Assembly: GCF_002234675.1 (NCBI RefSeq)
Contig: NC_019867.2
Span: 1,382,001 to 1,446,000, forward strand
DNA length: 64,000 bases
Reading direction: 5' to 3'
DNA from: Oryzias latipes
Taxonomy: Eukaryota; Chordata; Actinopteri; Beloniformes; Adrianichthyidae
Shown: piece after piece, positions 51,321-62,400 of the stretch
Layout of the letters: every line of letters begins with the position of its first letter
Numbering within the stretch: the first letter of the stretch is position 1
The notes under the pieces: model-generated
Database searches by the model: none
What the model was told of the DNA's origin: nothing
The model's input: only the letters and a program-made list of their open reading frames with translations
Translations under genes and position numbers: made by a program

Positions 51321-51672
51321 TCAACTTGTCATCTGATTGGAGTTTTGTGTTAAATTGTCGTTTACTTTTATTTTTTTTGCTGTCTTGGTTTGGAAAGAGT
51401 CCTCTGCTTCCAGAAGTTTGCTCCTTTTACGTTTTATGGTTTCTGTAGAAGTTGGTGTCAGACGTTCTGATGAATTCTGTGAACTTGGGAGTTCCTGAAA
51501 TCCTGTCGTTTCTTGACTTCCCGTTTTCTGGATTCCGTTTTCTGGGATCGTTTTCCTGCTTTCTGGCTCCTTCACCCGATCCGACCTGCTCACACACCTT
51601 CATCACACTTTCTGGAAGATCGTCTGAACGCCATGACCTTTCCGGTCCTCCTCCCACACCTGCCACTCCCAC
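51321..51672 (-). other. Unassigned Lys/Ser/Glu-rich - strand reading frames
   Basis: Two overlapping - strand frames cover this stretch. The one at 51321-51593 reads SSERLTPTSTETIKRKRSKL and KTAKKIKVNDNLT, resembling a charged nuclear-type protein tail ending in a stop. I recognise no family, and no clean splice junctions or partner exons were found. It may be a last exon of an unknown gene or chance. Confidence 0.15.
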
Positions 51673-52510
51673 CTGTCCTGCTGAAACTGGAGGAGACGCA
51701 GCTAAGTTTGGAAAACCGACCTGCCAATCACCTCATCCCATCATTTCCTCACCTTTAATCTTTTAGGAAATCAAAGCGATTGATGAGAGAAGCAATCCGC
51801 TGCAGGTTTCATAAATGAATCAAGAAAATCAAAGATTCCTGAAACCGGATGAATCCTCCTTTTTTTTCTGCTTCATCTGACTTTTTAATGGGGAGGGGTC
51901 CATTTTAACTTGAACCTGTGCTTTTTGGTGGAATTGCAACCGAGGGTGGATCCAGTGAATTCTTAAGGCCTTATTGAATAAATTACTGTCTTAGGCAACA
52001 AAAATAAAACTTTCCATCCCTACAAAAACTTTTCTAAAGGATGAAAATATGTTTGCATTTCTGACATCCGGATAAAACCCAGAAGATGTTCCATCGTCTT
52101 CCTGCACTTCTCAGAATGGCCGCTAGGGGGAGATCTTGAAGTGTGGCGCGGACAGGTCAATGATTGACCCCAAAGTCCGCTTGATTTGTTCCCTACGGTG
52201 GCCCTGAAGTCCAAATCAAAAATCTTCAAGATCACAAAAATAACTAAAAAAAACAAAGCATTTAATAAAAAAAAAACCGACATCATATTTTAGAAATTAA
52301 AACAAAATCCACAAGCAAAAACATAATCTCACAATAAATGAAAACGAATACAAATGAAAAGTTTCAAAAAACAGTAAATTCCGGAAATGAAGCCCAATGA
52401 AAAGGTGGAACATTTCTGATTGGATGATGATGATGTTTGTCCATTATTTCAACCGAAAGTTATTTTTGATCTTCATCCAATCATTATTCATGGCATATAT
52501 GTGACGTGCC

Positions 52511-52514
52511 TTTA
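52511..52514. repeat. Target-site duplication TTTA (left)
   Basis: Identical to 60719-60722 on the other side of the element. The next bases outward differ, so the duplication is 4 bp. Confidence 0.85.
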
Positions 52515-53894
52515 TGTAAAGGATTGAAATCCTAACTAATAGGGGTACAAATATTAAGCTTGCTCTGGTCGACTAACAGTATTGCAGGTCCCTGCCCACA
52601 CCTGTCAGTCCCTTTAACTCCTGTGCCTTCGTTTGGAAGGTGTGTGTTCTGTCACCCTGGCCTAACTCTAAAACCTTTTGGTAGTGAATGGGTGTAGTAA
52701 GACAGGCTTCAGAACTTGATCCTTGTCAGTCAGCTGAAGCGTCGTTCTGCAATGCACTTGAAGCTCACTTGCACAGATCCTGCCTTTACAACAACCAGCC
52801 AGAGTGATGGAGTGCCCCTAACCCAGAACAATCTTCAAAAATTAAAACCTAGACCTCTGTAACTGGCTCAATGAAAACAGCAAACATTTATTTGAACAAG
52901 GATTAATCTGTGTTACCTCTCTAAAGTAGTAAAAGAAATATTACTTTCTACTTTGTATGTTCAAAAGAAAACAGATTTGGATGTAAAACACCAGGTGAAT
53001 TATTTGACAGTCCGGAAACAAAAAAAAACTTGAAAGTCAATAAACCACACAATAAATAAATAAATAGATCCAATATAAAATGGTGATCAAACAAATGAAC
53101 AAATAGAAATGAATAAATCAAGACAGTAGAGCTCTCGACTTCCTCCGATTAACTAACTCCAGACGTTGATAACAGTTTTCTTCCAGAATGGGCGCGAGAT
53201 GCCCGAACGGCGTAACAGTCAGTTAACGGTTTTGACAGTTAGCTTCAGACGGTTCTTTTCCGCGGGGAAATCGGACTGGTCGCTAATCCCGAATGGTCTT
53301 CAAAAACGTAAATGTTCAAAGACAGTGGTGCCCGCCTCCTTGGCCTCAGATGTTTTCCCGGCTTGAACTGAATTCTCAGCTTCAAAAGATAAAATAAAAC
53401 AGTACCTTCTCTCCAGACCAGTAGAATGGTGTACAGTTGGTGAATTACCACAGTGAATCACTGGGATGTTAGCTGTATGGCAGGGGAATACTCTTTCAGA
53501 AACTGCTCAGCAATACGGCCGCTCTGCGGGAACTCCTCTTCTCCGCTGACGGAGCTGTCACAGACACCGCGCTCCGCCTCCGTGCCCTGCCTCCGGGCCC
53601 CGCCTCCGAAATCCCGATGCTTGCGGCCTGGGGAACTCCTCCTTACGTGCTGGCTGTCTTCCTGCACTGCTCACGTAACGAGCGAGATACTGCCGTCTCA
53701 AAATCACTGTCGAACCTGCTCCAGGTTATTTTCTTCAAAACAATTTTTTAAGAAGCCGAGACATCCCATCCGACCAGTCTCTCTCCCCGTCCAACCGTTC
53801 TTTTTTGTTTTGTTTTCCAACGTCTGTCCCCTCGCGCCTTCGTCTGCCTCTGACGTCATGTCAGGCCCGCTCATCACTTTCTGTCACCGTTACA
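52515..53894 (-). repeat. 3' LTR of the gypsy element
   Basis: 1380 bp, TG...CA. Relative to the element (read on the - strand) this is the downstream LTR. A - strand AATAAA (TTTATT at 52887-52892) is a candidate poly(A) signal. A full palindromic CRE, TGACGTCA, is at 53851-53858 in the part corresponding to U3. Confidence 0.95.
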
Positions 53895-53905
53895 CTCCCC
53901 CCTGC
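53895..53905 (-). other. Polypurine tract
   Basis: The - strand reads GCAGGGGGGAG directly before the TG of the 3' LTR, the expected position for plus-strand priming. Confidence 0.85.
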
Positions 53906-54018
53906 TAAACCCTGCCATAGCAGCTACAGCTCCAGTGAAGCACCATTTACAAGTTAATCACAACACATTTAATACAACATTTTGACATGGCATAAACATA
54001 ACATGTGTGCATTTCACA

Positions 54019-57000
54019 TTAATCCATGACATAGTCACTTCTGTACCTCATAGGCAGTAAACCCCTGTTTTGTCTGTGCGGGTTTCTATGTTGGAGAAAT
54101 CCCTCACTGCCCCGTCGTGTATCCCTACTTTCTTCCCCTGAGTATTCTACACCATCTGACAGTGCATCTGAGTCTCTACTAACATGGACCTGTTCTTGCA
54201 TCTTTGTCAGTGCTTCTGTAGTCATGGGGTCATCTACAGCCATAACACGGTCCTCCTCCCGAGCGTCAGAGTGTTGACTAACCAATAAAGGGAAGCTAAC
54301 TGTGGTGACGTCACTGTCTGACTCTGTTTCTTCTTGAAGTGAGGGAATATTTATTTGCTTCCTGCTTGGTACCTGAAAAGTGCACAATTTAAGATGATCT
54401 CTATGAACCACCTTGTGAGGGCCCCCCTTCTCTGATTGAATAGTGAACACTGGGATATCAGGGTGGTTCTGTCTGAGTATGATATATGGCTGAGACTCCC
54501 ACTTGTCCTGAATCTTGTTCCGACCCCTAGGCTTGTGATTACGGATCAGCACTCTGTCACCTGACCTAAGCAAGGCACTGCATGAACTACGATCGTATAT
54601 TCGTTTCTGTCTCCGGGAAGCTCCTTGTGCTGACAACCCTGCGACCTCTACTGCTAACTTCAGTGGCTCATGGTGTGCCTTCACCCAGTCATCCAAGTTG
54701 TCAATGTCAACTTCAGCCAAGTCTTTCCCCCCAAGAAGGTCAAGAGGCATCCTTGCGTCTCTCCCAAACATAAGGTAAAAGGGTGAGTATCCAGTTGAGG
54801 AATGCACCCGATTGTTGTAAGCCATGGCTAATTCGGGGAGGTATGCCTTCCAGTCCCTTTTCTTTTCAGGGGGCAAAGTTCTTAGCATGTCGTGCATTGT
54901 CCTATTGAACCGTTCGCATTGAGCATTCCCCTGAGGGTGATAAGGACTAGTACGACTTTTAGCTATTCCATAAATCTTGCACAGCTCTTTTATTACGCTA
55001 GCTTCAAAACTTCGCCCTTGATCTGAGTGAAGTCGAGCTGGGCACCCATAATAGGCAAACCAGTGCTTCACCAGGGCTTTCGCTGTGGTGTCTGCTGTCT
55101 GATTTTTTGTAGGAACAGCCACTGTGAATCTGGTGAACATGTCTGTAAGAACGAGAACATTTTCATAACCCCCAACAGACCGCTCAAGCAATGTATAATC
55201 CATTGCCACAACCTCCAAGGGCGCAGTAACATTGCTGCAGGTCATAGGGGCCCTAGTCTTTGGGAAAACGTCTTTGGCTAGAGCACATCGTTTGCACTGC
55301 TGAACCCAACTTTGAACATCTTGCCCCATAGTAGGCCAATAATAGCTCCTTCTCAGGAGACTTAGAGTGCTTTGTCCCCCAAAGTGCCCACCATGTTCAT
55401 GTACACTTAAAAACACTTTGAACTGCAAAGACTCTGGAACAACGAGTTGCTTGATCTCCACACCATCACGTGGATCTTGAACATGTCGGTAGAGAACACC
55501 TCTACAAAACTTGAGTCGAGGGAGCTGTCTATAGAGCTTTTTAACAATAGGCGATCCTGTCCGTAGATCAGCATAGCTCACTTTAGCCTTCCCCTGTACC
55601 ATTTGATAAATTAGCCCAACAGCCAAGTCCGTCTTTTGTGCCTGTTCAATCTCATCCCAAGTCTGGCCACTAATCACTTTTCCTGTAACAGAATGTACAC
55701 TGACTGGACAGGTCATCGGATCTGACTTGTCCTGTCCAGTTGACCACAAACATGCACGAACTTCATCAGAATTAATTCTGATAAAATCTTTGCCCCCATC
55801 TTCTCTCTCAGGCTCCTCCTCCTTAGGGATTCTAGACAAAACATCTGCATTAATATTCTGTCGTCCCGGCTTGTAGCAGACCTCAAAGTTATATTCAGCC
55901 AATTGGGCCACCCATCGCTGTTCTACCGCCCCTAAGTTTGCTGTCCCTAAGTAGCGCAGGGGGTTGTGATCCGTAACTACAGTGAACTTGGAAAACATCA
56001 GGTAGTCCCTGAACTTCTCCGTGATAGCCCATTTAAGGGCCAATAGTTCCAACTTAAAAGCACTGTAGTATTTGTCATTCTTTTCTGAACCACGAAGCCC
56101 GCGGGATGCATAAGCTACCACCCTTTCAACCCCGTCTTGCTTTTGGCTAAGTACTGCCCCAAGTCCGTGTGAACTCCCATCTGTAGTCAAAATGAAAGGG
56201 GTTTGGAAATCAGGATATGCCAGGACTGGTGGGGAGGTGAGACATTGTTTGAGCTCATCCAGCGCAGTTTGGCAGTCAGCTGTCCAAACAAATGGCTGAT
56301 TCTCATTAACTTTGCCCCTTTTTCCCAGTAAACCATGTAGGGGTTTTGCCATGTGAGCAAAGTTAGGCACAAATCGCCTGTAGTAACTCATAAATCCTAC
56401 TACCTGCCTAACTTCTTTGACACTCCTAGGAGTTGGCCAGGAAGTCAGGGCGCTGACCTTTTCCATGTCAACTTTGATGCCCTGGGCAGAGATTAAATGA
56501 CCTAGAAACTTGACCTCAGGGCGTAAAAGAAAGCATTTGGATGGCTTCAATTTCAACCCATGCTGTCGGAGTCGTTGAAACACCAGCCCCAGCCTTTCAC
56601 AATGGCTCTCAAAATCTCGCGAGTAGACAAGGATATCATCCAAGTAAACCAACAGGATGTCAAAGCTCAGGTCACCTAAGACAAGCCCCATTAACCGCTG
56701 GAATGTGGCTGGAGCATTGCATAAACCAAATGGCATTCTTGTCCACTCAAAAAGACCAAAGGGTGTGGTAACTGCAGTCTTCCCCTGGTCTTCTTCATTC
56801 ATTGCTACTTGAAAGTAGCCAGCTGTCAGGTCTAGAGTCGAAAATAAATGTGCATCACCGAGTGCATCCAGAGCTTCCTCGACCCTTGGGAGTGGGTAAG
56901 CATCTTTACATGTCACTTGGTTCAGTCGCCTGTAGTCGCAGCAAAATCGAACACTCCCATCTTTCTTTATGACTATAACTGCTGGTGATGCCCAGGGACT

Positions 57001-59256
57001 GGTGCTCTCTTTAAGAATGCCCTGGCTAACAAGCTCATGCACATGTTTTTTGAATTCCTGGAAGACCTGCGGGGGAACTCTACGGTGCCTCTGCTTGATG
57101 GGAGGGGCATCCCCGGTAGAGATACAATGGGTTACAGATGTAGTGTACCCATAGTCATTCTCATTTTGGGAGAAAACGTCTTGGTGGGTGGCTAGTAGAC
57201 TTACAAGTTGTTGGTACTGAGATTCAGTCAGACCCTCCGTATTTGCTTGGACTGGAACGGGTAGCCGTTCAGCCTCATTTTCCAACTGCGTAACCTCTAT
57301 ACCATCTAGGTGTTTGACAACTAGACCTCCCTCCTTCTCCACCACCTGCACCACTTCTTTCAAAAGTATCTCCTGTGGTTTGCTCACGGTTGCTACTCTA
57401 GCCCGTGGCATAAGTTTTATGACTTTCTCGCTGGTGTTCATGACCCTTACGGGGACCCTTCCACTGGTAGCTTTAGCCAAGATATTTGCCACTACAAGCC
57501 CCTTTGGAAGGCCTGACCTTTGTGCCGTTTCAACAAGCACTGGGCAGTCTACTTTGGATGTAACTTCACAATGGCCCTCTACCACCATCTCACTCATCGG
57601 GGGTATCATGACCGGTTCTCGGCCTGCCACTTTCACAAACCCCATCTTTCCATCTGGAGTTATGCGCTGAGATTCCTTCCTCACTTTAGCAACCAACCTA
57701 CGAATGTTGGCCTCACCCTCTTTGAGATTATCCATCCCCATGTAACCACCGTTATCTGCAAAAATGGCCTCAAGTTCTTCTATTACATTCATGCCCACAA
57801 TTCCAGGGAGCCCATTTGACTTTTCTACATGGGGATGGGTGTCAGTTAGTACAAAAATGCACTTTCTGCCCACTGTCCTGCCAACACACTCCACCTCAAC
57901 TTCTAGGCACCCTAATACTGGGATATCCAGCCCATTTGCGGCAGTAAGTTCGATCCAGTTGGCAGACAACATTCCCTGTTTCCCAAAATGTTTGCGGAAG
58001 TGGGACTCTGTGATAGCAGTGACGTTAGAGCCTGTATCCCACAGGCAGGTTGTCTCTATTCCTCCAATCTTTAGACTGACAGTCCTACACTTCCCAAAAG
58101 CACTCCTCCGGAGATCATTATCTACCTCCGCGAGGATACACTCAGCCATCTGGGTCCCTATGACGGAAGTACTGGGGTTCTCCTTAGACCCATTTCGATT
58201 ACTTGATCTGACATCTGGATTTGGGACCTCGAGTGGGGCTTGACTTGTCTCTTTGCCTACTTTCCTCAAACAGTGCTTGCTAACATGGCCAGGCTCTCCA
58301 CAGTTATAGCAGATATACCTCCCTTCACTATCTCGTAGGGCTACCCTCCTGGGGGCTGCAGCTCGCTGTCCTCCCTCCTCCCCTTTTCTCTGCAGAGCAT
58401 GGTACAACTCTTCTTGACGAGCAGATATTCGTTTTATTTCCTCATGCAGCATCTCCATTGTCAGAGATGATGGTTTCTCCTCCATTGCCACAGCAGCATT
58501 TACACCCCCCCTTATTTTGGGTCTACTCGAGGTAACTGGGTCAGATGGCATCTCTTCTTCTTCTGACCAATCAATTGCAGCCTGTAACAGCTCGACAAAA
58601 GTGAGGCTCCTCATTTCGTGAACCTTCCTCTTCAATTCCCTCCTCAAAAAGTCCTCTTTCAGTCCTAAGACCAACTGTTCCTTTAATACAACATCGGGGT
58701 CTGGGACACGCTTTGGTTCTCTTCTTAAAACATGTTCTAGCCTGTCCTGTAAATCATAGGCATAAGACCGAATGGTCTCCCCGGGCATCTGTTTTCTTTC
58801 ATAGAATTCTTTTAACCTTGTGCCAATTGGGATCTTATCTCCATAGGTCTGAATAAGAATGTCAAATATTTCTTCGACACTGTCTATCGGCTCCGTCAGC
58901 ATAAATTTAACTGTTGCCTTTGCTTCACCCTTCAGGTGTTGCTTAACCAGCTCAACTTTATCGTCATGGGGTGTTTTCATCACTCGAAAAGCTGACTTCA
59001 TTTCGGCAATCCATTCCTCAACAGATTCATCGCCGCCTCTTACTGATCCACCCCCAAAGTCTGGCAGTTTACGGTCCCTATGGATGACGACCGCAGCTGG
59101 TGCTCTCAATGCTGTAGCCTGCTGATCAATAACTGCCTTGGCAAGGGAGAGAGCTTCTCTTTGTTCATTCCTAGCCTGTTCCAAGGCACCTGCCTGCTCT
59201 ACGAGCCTCCTTTGTAAATCAGCAAAATCCTTCTTTAAACCCTCCAACTCCGACAT
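54019..59256 (-). CDS. Gag-Pol polyprotein of the gypsy element (1745 aa, single frame)
   Basis: One uninterrupted - strand frame. I start it at the first ATG (59256, [11 protein letters not shown]); the frame is open further up into the primer site but without an ATG. Gag: N-terminal coiled coil (about 1-50), retrotransposon-gag region (about 80-230), zinc knuckle [14 protein letters not shown] (316-329). Protease: DTGS at 407-410. Reverse transcriptase: about 760-940, with YLDD at 871-874. RNase H: about 1020-1140, first Asp in TTDGSS at 1026. Integrase: HHCC zinc site ending CKRC at about 1324, then catalytic D1353, D1412 and E1448, with 35 residues between the last two. All key residues are present, so it may encode active enzymes. 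With no frameshift or stop between Gag and Pol, the Gag excess must be achieved otherwise, if at all. There is no envelope gene. Confidence 0.95.
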   Translation of the reverse strand: MSELEGLKKDFADLQRRLVEQAGALEQARNEQREALSLAKAVIDQQATALRAPAAVVIHRDRKLPDFGGGSVRGGDESVEEWIAEMKSAFRVMKTPHDDKVELVKQHLKGEAKATVKFMLTEPIDSVEEIFDILIQTYGDKIPIGTRLKEFYERKQMPGETIRSYAYDLQDRLEHVLRREPKRVPDPDVVLKEQLVLGLKEDFLRRELKRKVHEMRSLTFVELLQAAIDWSEEEEMPSDPVTSSRPKIRGGVNAAVAMEEKPSSLTMEMLHEEIKRISARQEELYHALQRKGEEGGQRAAAPRRVALRDSEGRYICYNCGEPGHVSKHCLRKVGKETSQAPLEVPNPDVRSSNRNGSKENPSTSVIGTQMAECILAEVDNDLRRSAFGKCRTVSLKIGGIETTCLWDTGSNVTAITESHFRKHFGKQGMLSANWIELTAANGLDIPVLGCLEVEVECVGRTVGRKCIFVLTDTHPHVEKSNGLPGIVGMNVIEELEAIFADNGGYMGMDNLKEGEANIRRLVAKVRKESQRITPDGKMGFVKVAGREPVMIPPMSEMVVEGHCEVTSKVDCPVLVETAQRSGLPKGLVVANILAKATSGRVPVRVMNTSEKVIKLMPRARVATVSKPQEILLKEVVQVVEKEGGLVVKHLDGIEVTQLENEAERLPVPVQANTEGLTESQYQQLVSLLATHQDVFSQNENDYGYTTSVTHCISTGDAPPIKQRHRRVPPQVFQEFKKHVHELVSQGILKESTSPWASPAVIVIKKDGSVRFCCDYRRLNQVTCKDAYPLPRVEEALDALGDAHLFSTLDLTAGYFQVAMNEEDQGKTAVTTPFGLFEWTRMPFGLCNAPATFQRLMGLVLGDLSFDILLVYLDDILVYSRDFESHCERLGLVFQRLRQHGLKLKPSKCFLLRPEVKFLGHLISAQGIKVDMEKVSALTSWPTPRSVKEVRQVVGFMSYYRRFVPNFAHMAKPLHGLLGKRGKVNENQPFVWTADCQTALDELKQCLTSPPVLAYPDFQTPFILTTDGSSHGLGAVLSQKQDGVERVVAYASRGLRGSEKNDKYYSAFKLELLALKWAITEKFRDYLMFSKFTVVTDHNPLRYLGTANLGAVEQRWVAQLAEYNFEVCYKPGRQNINADVLSRIPKEEEPEREDGGKDFIRINSDEVRACLWSTGQDKSDPMTCPVSVHSVTGKVISGQTWDEIEQAQKTDLAVGLIYQMVQGKAKVSYADLRTGSPIVKKLYRQLPRLKFCRGVLYRHVQDPRDGVEIKQLVVPESLQFKVFLSVHEHGGHFGGQSTLSLLRRSYYWPTMGQDVQSWVQQCKRCALAKDVFPKTRAPMTCSNVTAPLEVVAMDYTLLERSVGGYENVLVLTDMFTRFTVAVPTKNQTADTTAKALVKHWFAYYGCPARLHSDQGRSFEASVIKELCKIYGIAKSRTSPYHPQGNAQCERFNRTMHDMLRTLPPEKKRDWKAYLPELAMAYNNRVHSSTGYSPFYLMFGRDARMPLDLLGGKDLAEVDIDNLDDWVKAHHEPLKLAVEVAGLSAQGASRRQKRIYDRSSCSALLRSGDRVLIRNHKPRGRNKIQDKWESQPYIILRQNHPDIPVFTIQSEKGGPHKVVHRDHLKLCTFQVPSRKQINIPSLQEETESDSDVTTVSFPLLVSQHSDAREEDRVMAVDDPMTTEALTKMQEQVHVSRDSDALSDGVEYSGEESRDTRRGSEGFLQHRNPHRQNRGLLPMRYRSDYVMD

Positions 59257-59318
59257 GTTGAAGCTATGACTACGAATCAATATTCCTGCACTTAATCTGG
59301 GTTTCCAATGTAATGTAG

Positions 59319-59336
59319 ATCCTGTTCGTGACGCCA
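59319..59336 (-). other. Primer binding site, tRNA-Ser type
   Basis: On the - strand the sequence two bases inside the 5' LTR is TGGCGTCACGAACAGGAT. Its complement, ATCCTGTTCGTGACG plus CCA, matches the 3' end of a vertebrate serine tRNA as I remember it (the CGA-anticodon type with acceptor CGTGACG). All 18 bases fit. Confidence 0.75.
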
Positions 59337-59338
59337 AA

Positions 59339-60718
59339 TGTAAAGGATTGAAATCCTAACTAATAGGGGTACAAATATTAAGCTTGCTCTGGTCGACTAA
59401 CAGTATTGCAGGTCCCTGCCCACACCTGTCAGTCCCTTTAACTCCTGTGCCTTCGTTTGGAAGGTGTGTGTTCTGTCACCCTGGCCTAACTCTAAAACCT
59501 TTTGGTAGTGAATGGGTGTAGTAAGACAGGCTTCAGAACTTGATCCTTGTCAGTCAGCTGAAGCGTCGTTCTGCAATGCACTTGAAGCTCACTTGCACAG
59601 ATCCTGCCTTTACAACAACCAGCCAGAGTGATGGAGTGCCCCTAACCCAGAACAATCTTCAAAAATTAAAACCTAGACCTCTGTAACTGGCTCAATGAAA
59701 ACAGCAAACATTTATTTGAACAAGGATTAATCTGTGTTACCTCTCTAAAGTAGTAAAAGAAATATTACTTTCTACTTTGTATGTTCAAAAGAAAACAGAT
59801 TTGGATGTAAAACACCAGGTGAATTATTTGACAGTCCGGAAACAAAAAAAAACTTGAAAGTCAATAAACCACACAATAAATAAATAAATAGATCCAATAT
59901 AAAATGGTGATCAAACAAATGAACAAATAGAAATGAATAAATCAAGACAGTAGAGCTCTCGACTTCCTCCGATTAACTAACTCCAGACGTTGATAACAGT
60001 TTTCTTCCAGAATGGGCGCGAGATGCCCGAACGGCGTAACAGTCAGTTAACGGTTTTGACAGTTAGCTTCAGACGGTTCTTTTCCGCGGGGAAATCGGAC
60101 TGGTCGCTAATCCCGAATGGTCTTCAAAAACGTAAATGTTCAAAGACAGTGGTGCCCGCCTCCTTGGCCTCAGATGTTTTCCCGGCTTGAACTGAATTCT
60201 CAGCTTCAAAAGATAAAATAAAACAGTACCTTCTCTCCAGACCAGTAGAATGGTGTACAGCTGGTGAATTACCACAGTGAATCACTGGGATGTTAGCTGT
60301 ATGGCAGGGGAATACTCTTTCAGAAACTGCTCAGCAATACGGCCGCTCTGCGGGAACTCCTCTTCTCCGCTGACGGAGCTGTCACAGACACCGCGCTCCG
60401 CCTCCGTGCCCTGCCTCCGGGCCCCGCCTCCGAAATCCCGATGCTTGCGGCCTGGGGAACTCCTCCTTACGTGCTGGCTGTCTTCCTGCACTGCTCACGT
60501 AACGAGCGAGATACTGCCGTCTCAAAATCACTGTCGAACCTGCTCCAGGTTATTTTCTTCAAAACAATTTTTTAAGAAGCCGAGACATCCCATCCGACCA
60601 GTCTCTCTCCCCGTCCAACCGTTCTTTTTTGTTTTGTTTTCCAACGTCTGTCCCCTCGCGCCTTCGTCTGCCTCTGACGTCATGTCAGGCCCGCTCATCA
60701 CTTTCTGTCACCGTTACA
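59339..60718 (-). repeat. 5' LTR (promoter LTR) of the gypsy element
   Basis: Essentially identical to the other LTR. TGACGTCA, a cAMP-response-element palindrome, sits at 60675-60682, 36 bp from the outer edge. A + strand open frame (60277-60957) that runs out of the LTR is an accident of GC-rich sequence; the left LTR has the same frame ending at a different stop. Confidence 0.95.
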
Positions 60719-60722
60719 TTTA
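60719..60722. repeat. Target-site duplication TTTA (right)
   Basis: Pairs with 52511-52514. The inferred empty site reads GTGCC TTTA CTTTATGC. Confidence 0.85.
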
Positions 60723-61655
60723 CTTTATGCAATCAAGTTGTAAAAAAAAAAAAATGCCTTTACCTGTTTGCTTTTCACATTTATTTCATTCTGCTTTACT
60801 GAAACCGGAAACATTCAGCCTTGGTTCTGATCAAGTCACACCTGCTGAGATAATGCGACACATTCCCCGCGTGGCCGTCTGTTTCTCAACTGAGCACCCC
60901 GTCCATTCGGCGCGTGTTGCGCATGCGTCAGCTCGGGCCGCTCCGCTCTTTAAATGAGCCCTGCAGCCGCAAACCTGCAGCCTTCCGCAGAGTCCAAGTG
61001 TCGGTGCGACTGTTGTTGTGAATTTGGGCTATAAAAATAAACTTGAATTGAATTGAATTTTTTCAAACGTCTCTGCACTGAAACTCAAAGCTGTGAGAGT
61101 CTAAAGCTTTCCAGGAGAAGAGGAGAACCTCAGGAGAACCTCAGGAGAACCCGTCTGGTTCCAGCGGATCCTCCATCTCTACAGGTCCACCTATTCCCTC
61201 CAAACTTCCCGCCTGACACCAGAGGATCCAGCAGAAATCGGAGGTTCTGTAGGAAGCTGCAGGTCAGACTCCGTCTCTAAGCTCTGAGGGTTCGTCGGTT
61301 CTGTCCAGCCTGAGGAACCTTCAGAGAACCTTAGTGTGGGGGGTTCAGGGTAAAGGGAGGATGTGGAGGTCAGATACGGATTCTGGATGCTTCATCAGAA
61401 GATCTGCTGCTCCACAGACGCTGCTGTTCTGTAGAGTTCAGACCGGATTATTGTGTTGGTTCTGAAGGGTTCTTCGTTGACTCTTCTTGGATGTGGGCTG
61501 AAAGAAGCTGGGAAGATCTGCAGATACTGCTTCCTGTCAGGAGCTTCTTCTGCTTCCTGTTCATGTTTTTTTCTCTCTTTGACAGCAGTGCCGTTCGGTC
61601 CGTTGGGTTCCTCCAGCTGAAGGTCTTTCCCCCCGTCTGCCGTTAAAAAAACGAC
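60723..61655 (+). promoter_or_regulatory. Upstream region and probable 5' UTR of the 61.66-kb gene
   Basis: Directly right of the retrotransposon. Contains GC-rich DNA with CpGs (60870-60980), a LINE/SINE-like tail TATAAAAATAAACTTGAATTGAATTGAATT around 61031-61060, and three tandem copies of AGGAGAACCTC (61115-61152). Transcription start and 5' UTR introns cannot be fixed from sequence alone. Confidence 0.35.
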
Positions 61656-61761
61656 ATGGACCGCAGGAAGTGGGTCCTGACCATAGAGGAGGGGCAGAAC
61701 GTCCAGGTGAAGAAGGTCAACCAATCCCTGGAGCTGTACCTGGACGACACGCATCAGCCGA
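61656..61761 (+). CDS. Unrecognised gene, first coding exon
   Basis: Good start context, strong donor GTAAGA, and in-frame joining with the next exon support it. Confidence 0.65.
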
Positions 61762-62279
61762 GTAAGAAGCTGACCTCCAAAGAGGTCTCAGACGTGAAGA
61801 GAACGTCCTGTTTGTACCTGTGAGGGTGTGGCGTTGCTTCATTCTTCGTTCCCTCCCTCCTCCCCCACAGCACACTGGATCATCCGAAAGCAGAAGAAGC
61901 GTCTGGTGCTTTTCTACGAGTATGAAGGCAGTCTTTACGTCCTGACGTTCGTCAAAGACTCCAGGAAGGTAAACCAAACTTCTGCTGATGTTTCTGGGGT
62001 TCTGTTTTTTTTGCCTGATCTTTACATTCTGCAGCGCTGAACCAATGTTTATTTCATATTCAAGATTCAAGATATATCAAGTCAGATTGACTTTGTTGAA
62101 AAAGTTGCAGCGGCTGCAGGTTCAATGCCCAAGGAAATGCCGAAAACCCCCATGTGGCCTCCAAGAGCTGAACCTCCAACACATGTCCGTTATCTGAGTC
62201 TCTTCAGGTCACGGATGTTAAAAAGTGTGCAGATGAATCACCTGCAAAGGCATCAGATCCTGATCTAATCCTAATTTAA
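61656..62279 (+). CDS. Small unrecognised gene, two firm exons and one tentative
   Basis: Exon 61656-61761 starts with ATG (ACGACATGG) and reads MDRRKWVLTIEEGQNVQVKK then VNQSLELYLDDTHQP, ending at GTAAGA in phase 1. Exon 61871-61968 follows CCCACAG and reads THWIIRKQKKRLVLFYEYEG then SLYVLTFVKDSRK before GTAAAC. Together they give 68 codons in frame. A possible last exon, 62208-62279 after CTCTTCAG, reads VTDVKKCADESPAKASDPDL then ILI and a stop, for a 91-aa protein; this is weak. The alternating hydrophobic and charged pattern suggests beta strands. I do not recognise the family. The gene may also continue beyond the window. Confidence 0.55.
61871..61968 (+). CDS. Unrecognised gene, second coding exon
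   Basis: Long polypyrimidine tract and CACAG acceptor, donor GTAAAC, phase 1 in and phase 0 out. The exon reads RLVLFYEYEGSLYVLTFVKD, which looks protein-like. Confidence 0.65.
62208..62279 (+). CDS. Unrecognised gene, tentative last exon
   Basis: CTCTTCAG acceptor, phase 0, 23 codons plus TAA. An AATAAA occurs downstream at about 62642. Chance cannot be excluded. Confidence 0.3.
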   Translation, partial: VTDVKKCADESPAKASDPDLILI

Positions 62280-62324
62280 TCCGGTGTCACAAACCAAAAA
62301 TCCAGAGTTGTGTCATTGAAATAG

Positions 62325-62400
62325 CAACGAGAAAACACGGTGGTGGGAGTGTGATGGTGTGGAGGAAAAGAACCCACATGATCCAGCAAGTCTGACTGAG
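62325..62400 (+). mobile_element. Tc1-like transposon fragment
   Basis: GAAAACACGGTGGTGGGAGTGTGATGGTGTGG resembles the CGGTGGTGGCAGCATCATGCTGTGG region of fish Tc1 elements. Diverged and short. Confidence 0.4.

Larger units (their letters stand above)
48876..52510. other. Region after ckap2l: 3' UTR, LINE relic, unassigned DNA
   Basis: A variant poly(A) signal ATTAAA at 49481-49486 followed by T-rich sequence is the best ckap2l end. A reverse LINE relic covers about 49900-50480, followed by a 21-base poly-G run. From 50.6 to 52.5 kb the DNA is AT-rich with only a weak - strand frame at 51321-51672 and nothing else recognisable. Confidence 0.5.
52515..60718 (-). mobile_element. Ty3/gypsy LTR retrotransposon, apparently complete
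   Basis: An 8204-bp element with two 1380-bp LTRs (52515-53894 and 59339-60718), each running TG...CA and differing by one base (T at 53437, C at 60261). A 4-bp target duplication TTTA flanks it (52511-52514 and 60719-60722). Inside are a tRNA-Ser-type primer site, a single Gag-Pol frame in the order Gag, protease, reverse transcriptase, RNase H, integrase, and a polypurine tract. That domain order defines Ty3/gypsy. No envelope frame exists: only about 110 bp separate the stop from the 3' LTR. It is therefore a retrotransposon, not a retrovirus. It lies between ckap2l and the small gene at 61.66 kb. Confidence 0.96.

Noticed and set aside
59257..59337. Extension of the Gag-Pol frame 27 codons upstream of the ATG
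   Set aside because: The first codon there is TTG, and the stretch overlaps the primer binding site; the first ATG is at 59256.
52515..60718. Endogenous retrovirus with envelope
   Set aside because: No envelope frame: the Gag-Pol stop is about 110 bp from the 3' LTR, and the domain set is that of a gypsy retrotransposon.
60277..60957. 226-codon + strand frame starting in the right LTR
   Set aside because: Runs antisense through the LTR; the identical left LTR yields a different C-terminus, so it is not a conserved protein.
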